64,000 nt of DNA from JAUSPI01 sp964650385. Lineage in GTDB: Bacteria; Desulfobacterota; Syntrophia; Syntrophales; JADFWA01. Location of the stretch: the NCBI GenBank assembly GCA_964650385.1, contig CAZYTP010000002.1, forward strand, positions 15,003-79,002, read 5' to 3'. The translations under genes were made by a program, and so were the position numbers. The notes under the pieces were generated by a model. The model was not told the DNA's origin and did no database searches. It worked only from the letters and a program-made list of their open reading frames with translations. This document shows positions 59,286 through 64,000 of the stretch, in pieces (the stretch's first letter is position 1; every line of letters starts with the position of its first letter).

Positions 59286-60293
59286 TTATTTTTTATCATC
59301 TAAGAGGGTCAACTCTGCAATCGCGCCTTTTGGAATAAATGGAGAAACTGACCGAATAAGACTTTCAGATGAATATCCGCTCACATTGTTTTTTGAGATT
59401 ATCAACTTCAGGATTTCAACAAACTCGTCAATCATACCAAAAAACACTAACTTTTGAGCGCCAGTGGTTACCCTTTCATTTAACTCCTGTATGGAGAGCT
59501 GGTCTTTCCCGGATACTTTAAGCATCAACGATAATATTTTTCTAATTCTCACCCGATCATGAAACTCCTTTGGCCTGGAAGCAATTTCCTTGCTGACTTT
59601 TTCTTTAAAGTAGTTGTACAACTGATAATCTAACTGATTGTTTTCCCGAATATATTCCACCACACTTGGGTCTACTTCATCTTCACTTAACTTCATTTTT
59701 GTTTGGTTATAGTAATTCATTGAAAGTGAGAAAAGTGGGGGAAGGTCATATTTCTCTTCAAACAGGAGCAGACTCTCAATAAACATTTCGGTAAAGAGAA
59801 TTGCTCCATGGTACTTCTCGATATTCTGGATAGCCGTTTCAAGATGTCCTTTGTTGAGTACCAACTTATCGTCAATATAGCTGTCCTTAGTAAAATCATA
59901 AACGCGGTCATTGAACAAACCATAGCCGCACAATCTTTTGACGAAGCCATTGTTCAGCTCAAATGATTGGTTTAGCCACTCGGTTATCGTCTTCCCAAGA
60001 TCTTCATTCCAAGCACTATAACCCGATATAAGCCTTTTTACGGGATCTCTCAAGCTTGTAAAATATTCAAAATCACCTTTCACATGCCGGTGGAGGCCGA
60101 ATACATTGTGGCCAAAAATAAACCTGATTTTTGGATTATTAATATTTTCAAGTATATAAGAGTAATCATACAAGTGTCCCCCCACTCCTACTCCAAACTT
60201 TATTACTTTGTCTCCACATGTTTCGAGAAGATAGTTATGTAGAGAATTACCCGCACAACGAGTGTTCTGTAGAAAGATCAGTTTTTTGTTCAT
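59286..60293 (-). CDS. PAPS-dependent sulfotransferase
   Basis: 335 residues. Sulfotransferase family 2-like: the 5'-phosphosulfate loop is in IFLQNTRCAGNSLHNYL (residues 6-22, in place of K-x-AGTS, so without the usual Lys), a His follows in GHNVFGLH (61-68), and the 3'-phosphate site is SLRDPVKRLISGYS (Arg82 to Ser90). The C-terminal third is helical and not assigned. Right upstream in the operon are APS kinase and a sulfurylase that make its PAPS donor. Target is inferred to be the flagellar or another surface glycan. Confidence 0.82.
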   Translation of the reverse strand: MNKKLIFLQNTRCAGNSLHNYLLETCGDKVIKFGVGVGGHLYDYSYILENINNPKIRFIFGHNVFGLHRHVKGDFEYFTSLRDPVKRLISGYSAWNEDLGKTITEWLNQSFELNNGFVKRLCGYGLFNDRVYDFTKDSYIDDKLVLNKGHLETAIQNIEKYHGAILFTEMFIESLLLFEEKYDLPPLFSLSMNYYNQTKMKLSEDEVDPSVVEYIRENNQLDYQLYNYFKEKVSKEIASRPKEFHDRVRIRKILSLMLKVSGKDQLSIQELNERVTTGAQKLVFFGMIDEFVEILKLIISKNNVSGYSSESLIRSVSPFIPKGAIAELTLLDDKK

Positions 60294-60426
60294 TCACCCC
60301 CCCCCACTTTGACGCATTGATAATTTATCCCGCCCCTTCCAGCAGTCTCTTTTTCTCACTGGTTGGTCTATTGATAGAGTTATGGCAATAGCTATAGTGG
60401 AATTTTGCATTTTCTATGTTTCCTTA

Positions 60427-60972
60427 TTATGTGCTAACAAGGGTTCCCAACTTACGGATGATAAATTTATAGAATTCTGCAATTGACTTTTTAACGCTGT
60501 CACATCCTGAGTTTATCACGAAATCCGGACATTGAGGCGGTTCATAAACATTGCTTGGCGAATACCCAATTAAATTATTAATTTCATCGCACTTCGCTTT
60601 TGAATAAAGCCCTTTGACATCACGCTTGATTACTGTTTCCAGATCGGCGGAAAAATATATCTCGAAAAATCCATTACCCAATATGGTACGAGCCTGTTTT
60701 CGAGAATCTTCATACGGTGCAATAATTGGTACAAGGAGTATGTCGTAATCGTTCCTGCAGGTAAGGCATAAATCTACGATTAAGGCGTTATTTTTCTTTA
60801 TATCTTCTTCTGTAAATCCCAAATTGATGTGCAATTTCCCGCGGACATCATCGCCATCTATAATCAGGACAGAGTATCCTTCCGATTTCAGAAGCTTACT
60901 TACACCTGTTGCAACGGTGGTTTTTCCTGATCCGGACAACCCGGTAAACCAGAAGACCAAACTATCCTTCAT
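60427..60972 (-). CDS. cysC: Adenylylsulfate kinase CysC
   Basis: APS + ATP to PAPS + ADP. 181 residues, the normal CysC length. P-loop GLSGSGKTT at residues 11-19, IDGDDVRGKLHINLGFTEEDI (given as DGDDVRGKLHINLGF), and YFSADLETVIKRDVKGLYSKA with the R-D-x-K-G-L-Y motif of APS kinases. Its ATG overlaps the stop of the sulfurylase fusion (ATGA), so both are made together. PAPS from this step feeds the sulfotransferase next door. Confidence 0.95.
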   Translation of the reverse strand: MKDSLVFWFTGLSGSGKTTVATGVSKLLKSEGYSVLIIDGDDVRGKLHINLGFTEEDIKKNNALIVDLCLTCRNDYDILLVPIIAPYEDSRKQARTILGNGFFEIYFSADLETVIKRDVKGLYSKAKCDEINNLIGYSPSNVYEPPQCPDFVINSGCDSVKKSIAEFYKFIIRKLGTLVST

Positions 60973-63173
60973 TCCACAAAAACATCCTTCCCTGATCTAA
61001 TCTCAGCTAAAATGAGATTAGAAATATCTTCTCTCATAAACCAGTCAGGAGGCCGTTTTTGAGACTTTAACAACCGCCGTCCTTCTGTTCCGCTAATATT
61101 TAAAATGGATTGACCATTATGTTCGCATTGTTCCACATGGGTTTTACAGAGTTCACAATAATAAAGGTTATTAAAAAATATAGGAGTGATGCCGATATCG
61201 CCAATCGTTTTAAATAACTGTTCTGCATCGTCCGGCTTATAATAATTCCCCACACCGGTATGATCTCTCCCGACAATAAAATGAGTGCATCCAAAATTTT
61301 TCCTGCAAAGAGCCGTAAACACAGCCTCTCTCGGTCCTGAGTACCTCGAATAATTCTGGAAAGCACTTAATAAAACTTTTCCCTCAGGGTAATAATTATT
61401 TAACATCAACTCATAACTTTTCAATATAATGCCTGCGCTAAAATCTCCCTTCTTTTTGGGACCAATTACAGGATGAACAAAGAGACCGTCACCATTACAT
61501 TCTTTAAGTGCAGCCATTTGAATATGTTCATGTGCTCTGTGTATGACGTTTCTCGTGTGAAATCCGACAATTTTACTCCAGCCCTTGTTTTCAAAAATGA
61601 TCCTGACCTGCTTCGGTGTCAATTCGTAAGACTTATTTTCTGAAGGCAATCGTTTTATTAAATCGATTGGACCTCCCAGGAAATATTCCCCACGTTTTTT
61701 CAATAACTGGACACCTGGATGTCCAAGGTCAATTGTGCCAAACATATCCATTGACATTCTATTCAAATCATATGTGTAAATATCTTCGAGGTGCAGCAGG
61801 GCGTATATGTCTTCCGTGTTTTCAAGTTTTAATCCTATCGTATCACCCGTTTTTATTTTATTAACTGTTTCTTCCGGAACTTGTAAAACAATAGGAATAG
61901 GCCATACAACCCCGTCAGGAAGGCGGTAATCTCTCAGGACTGAATCCACTTCTTTTTTATTCATAAACCCATCTAACGGCGAAAAAGTCCCCAGTGCAAT
62001 TTGCTCAGCGCTTAACAAGGCGGTTATATCGACTTCAATAGACTTATATTTCGTTATCTCTTCTTCGTCGATATGATGATTCATCCTGTCTACGAGAACA
62101 CCGCCATGAGGTTCCACTAATATAAAGGAATCTTTTCTCCGGGAGTCTTTAAGAAAAGAATCGCCGGAAAAATTGTGGTATTGCTGAATTATTTTGGAAA
62201 TCATTTTCACACAATGAACGGGATAAGACCCGATTGCGGTTTCTGCCGCGAGGACAAGGCCATCGGCCCCGTCATTAAGGGTGTTAAACACGTCATTAAC
62301 TTCCGCGCGAGTAGGTGATGGTGCTGTTACCATGGATTCCAAAAGGTTAGTTGCCACGTAAATCTTCACACCTGATTTCCTGGAATAATTAATAATCTCC
62401 TTTTGCAAGGCAGGAATTTGCTCTATGCTTACCTGACGTGACAGATCACCACGATCAAGGAGCAGTGCGTCTGATTTTGCGGCGATTTCCTTGAGATTTT
62501 TAACACCATTGATAGATTCTATTTTTGAAGTCACCATCGTTTTATCTGTCGAAAGTCTACGAATTTCATCAACATCTGAACCACAGCTCGCAAAGGAGAG
62601 TGCTACATGGCAGATGCCCAGGTCAACTCCGATACAAAGAGCTTCACGATCTTTATCAGTCAGAACAGGCAAGTTAATCTCACGATTCAGAACACTGACA
62701 GCCTTATTACCCTTTATCGTACCTCCTGTTAAGATACGCAGTGTCAACCTGTCGTTATCCTTTGCAATTACCTGAGCAAGAACAGAATTAAAATCAATGC
62801 TTATAAAATCATCTACCATTATCAGGTCGATTACACTCTCCGGATAAAAGCTGATATTGCTGGAATCGCAGAAAACAGGATGATTATGTACATATACAAT
62901 CCTGTTGTCGTGTAGAGAAAACTCGCTATTCGACAGATCACCGGTTCTTATTTGAGCTCCTTCCGTATCAAGGCAGATGGGAACAGATGTTCTGCTCTGG
63001 ATAAACTTAATTATATCGAAAAGATCCTTGAGTTTTGTGTGAGACAGATTAATCCTTAACAGGCTGACGCCAAGCTCTTCAAGACGTTCCAGCGTGTAGT
63101 CGTTCAAGGAGGAAGGTCCGATGGTACACCAAATCTCTTTATCGTAATGTTTCTTTATAATGCTATTCACCAC
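60969..63173 (-). CDS. Pyruvate kinase-like / ATP sulfurylase fusion protein
   Basis: 734 residues in one open frame. Residues 12-330 are a pyruvate kinase A+B domain: IWCTIGPSS, R40-INLSH45, LDTEGAQIRTG (68-78, Lys of LDTKG replaced by Glu71), GGTIKGNKAVSVLNREINLP (150-169), K217-IE, DRGDLS (240-245), and ATNLLESM...PTRAEV (274-292). The C-terminal regulatory domain of pyruvate kinase is missing. Residues 357-734 are ATP sulfurylase: GTFSPLDGFM, HTRNVIHRAH (539-548; canonical Q replaced by His), GRDHTGVG (635-642) and a Cys cluster C673-x2-C676-x6-C683. It makes APS for CysC. The kinase half may regenerate ATP from the ADP that CysC releases; that is inference. Confidence 0.9.
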   Translation of the reverse strand: MVNSIIKKHYDKEIWCTIGPSSLNDYTLERLEELGVSLLRINLSHTKLKDLFDIIKFIQSRTSVPICLDTEGAQIRTGDLSNSEFSLHDNRIVYVHNHPVFCDSSNISFYPESVIDLIMVDDFISIDFNSVLAQVIAKDNDRLTLRILTGGTIKGNKAVSVLNREINLPVLTDKDREALCIGVDLGICHVALSFASCGSDVDEIRRLSTDKTMVTSKIESINGVKNLKEIAAKSDALLLDRGDLSRQVSIEQIPALQKEIINYSRKSGVKIYVATNLLESMVTAPSPTRAEVNDVFNTLNDGADGLVLAAETAIGSYPVHCVKMISKIIQQYHNFSGDSFLKDSRRKDSFILVEPHGGVLVDRMNHHIDEEEITKYKSIEVDITALLSAEQIALGTFSPLDGFMNKKEVDSVLRDYRLPDGVVWPIPIVLQVPEETVNKIKTGDTIGLKLENTEDIYALLHLEDIYTYDLNRMSMDMFGTIDLGHPGVQLLKKRGEYFLGGPIDLIKRLPSENKSYELTPKQVRIIFENKGWSKIVGFHTRNVIHRAHEHIQMAALKECNGDGLFVHPVIGPKKKGDFSAGIILKSYELMLNNYYPEGKVLLSAFQNYSRYSGPREAVFTALCRKNFGCTHFIVGRDHTGVGNYYKPDDAEQLFKTIGDIGITPIFFNNLYYCELCKTHVEQCEHNGQSILNISGTEGRRLLKSQKRPPDWFMREDISNLILAEIRSGKDVFVE

Positions 63174-63223
63174 AGATTTTCATGAAAGCGGCTCTGATAA
63201 ATTATATTTCAAGCCAGATGGAA

Positions 63224-64000
63224 TTAAGTTAGCCTTTTAAAACCCTCACTTGAAGGCTTCCCTTTCATTTTGTCCATAATGTCGCCACAATCTATTGCGT
63301 GCGCTATCTCAGCAAAGGCCGCGTCTGCCGCCCTGAGATATTTTTCAATATGTTCATCTTTGTGCGCGTACATGGCATAAAACAGGTTTGAAGCCAGGAA
63401 ACCCTGATAAAGCATTAGCTGGATGAAATAAGCCTTCATTTCCCGGCTCAACTCATGGTCAAACGCAAAGTGACTCATGGGCTTCATGCCGCCTACTTGT
63501 ATTGATAGACCGTGCTTGCTTGCAAGCTCTTTCCAGCCGGCTTGAATCTGCTCACCAAGCAGGACAAGGTGTTTTCCGGCGTCAGTTTTCCTGTGCTTTT
63601 TTATTGTGGCAATTGCGGCAACGGGGCCGATCCGTTCTGTCCAGTAGGTACTGCTTATGAATGTTTTCTGAGCGGCCTGCATTACATCGGCATGACCAAT
63701 GACTGCCGCAATCGGATAGCCGTTTCCGAGGGCTTTGGAAAAGACGGCCATGTCAGGTGTTTCTTTATGAAAGAAAAGGTGTGCGCCGCCGGTATTATAT
63801 CTGAAGCCGGCAGATATTTCGTCAATGATAAATATCGCCCCTGTTTCATCGGCAAGCTCCCGTACACCTTCGATAAACCCCGGTTCAGGCTCAAAATTAC
63901 GGATGGGTTCCATTACAATGGCGGCAAGGTCCTTGCCATGTTTTGTGACTATTTCCTGAAGTTCCTCCAGTTTATTGTAACGAAAGGGAAGCGCCGTCCC
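63224..64000 (-). CDS. Class III aminotransferase (GSA-type), C-terminal part
   Basis: PLP enzyme related to glutamate-1-semialdehyde aminomutase. The frame is open to the window edge at 64000, so the N-terminus is missing; about 258 residues are visible. IFIIDEISAGFRY has the Asp that binds the PLP ring, and VFSKALGNGYPIAAVIG the PLP lysine. In pseudaminic-type clusters a GSA-like aminotransferase often stands near spsF, pseG and pseI. It probably belongs to the sugar pathway, not to haem synthesis. Confidence 0.88.
   Translation of the reverse strand, partial: GTALPFRYNKLEELQEIVTKHGKDLAAIVMEPIRNFEPEPGFIEGVRELADETGAIFIIDEISAGFRYNTGGAHLFFHKETPDMAVFSKALGNGYPIAAVIGHADVMQAAQKTFISSTYWTERIGPVAAIATIKKHRKTDAGKHLVLLGEQIQAGWKELASKHGLSIQVGGMKPMSHFAFDHELSREMKAYFIQLMLYQGFLASNLFYAMYAHKDEHIEKYLRAADAAFAEIAHAIDCGDIMDKMKGKPSSEGFKRLT

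Noticed and set aside
63224..64000. HemL in haem biosynthesis
   Set aside because: The context is a nonulosonate sugar operon; class III aminotransferases of this type are common there, so the sugar role is preferred.

Overview
The window is one continuous flagellar locus followed by a flagellin-glycosylation island. Gene content and order (motA with two motB-like genes, fliL, fliMNOPQR, flhBAFG, fliA, then rod, ring, hook-associated and filament genes), moderate-to-low GC, and sigma-54 plus sigma-28 promoters fit a Gram-negative deltaproteobacterium (Desulfobacterota-like). P- and L-ring genes (flgI, flgH) show an outer membrane. No rRNA, tRNA or CRISPR array was seen, so the genus is left open.

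Bases 1-19375 (+ strand): the 3' end of flgE, a sigma-54 promoter, the stator genes, fliL, the C-ring and export genes, flhF/flhG/fliA, a run of small poorly known genes (a FliL-like protein, a secreted 102-residue protein, a degenerate histidine kinase, a DUF2802-like protein), a FliK-like hook-length protein and a stand-alone FlhB C-terminal domain. Several gaps carry dispersed palindromic repeats, including a 129-bp MITE with a 5-bp target duplication.

Bases 19376-28900 (+ strand): a second sigma-54 promoter drives flgF-flgG-flgA-flgH-flgI-flgJ'. flgM follows behind its own sigma-28 promoter, then flgN-like, flgK, flgL, csrA and fliW. Bases 28901-35500 (- strand): flaG, a FliT-like gene, fliS, a very large fliD and fliC, with sigma-28 promoters before flaG, fliD and fliC and strong terminators at both ends. 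The fliC leader holds a hairpin presenting a CsrA-type motif in its loop, next to the genes for CsrA and its antagonist FliW.

Bases 35800-64000 (almost all - strand): methyltransferases, GT2/GT4/GT9/CgeB-type glycosyltransferases, a Maf (DUF115) flagellin glycosyltransferase with a separate Maf N-domain protein, a GNAT, an M28-like DUF4910-type protein, two formyltransferase-family proteins, a WbuX-HisH-HisF sugar-amidation trio, and pseudaminic-acid genes (pseI, frameshifted pseG, spsF-type cytidylyltransferase, class III aminotransferase). Embedded in it is a sulfation cassette: a pyruvate kinase-ATP sulfurylase fusion, APS kinase and a sulfotransferase. Inferred output: flagellin decorated with nonulosonic acid glycans that can be amidated, acylated, methylated and sulfated, with pseG possibly switched by heptanucleotide slippage.
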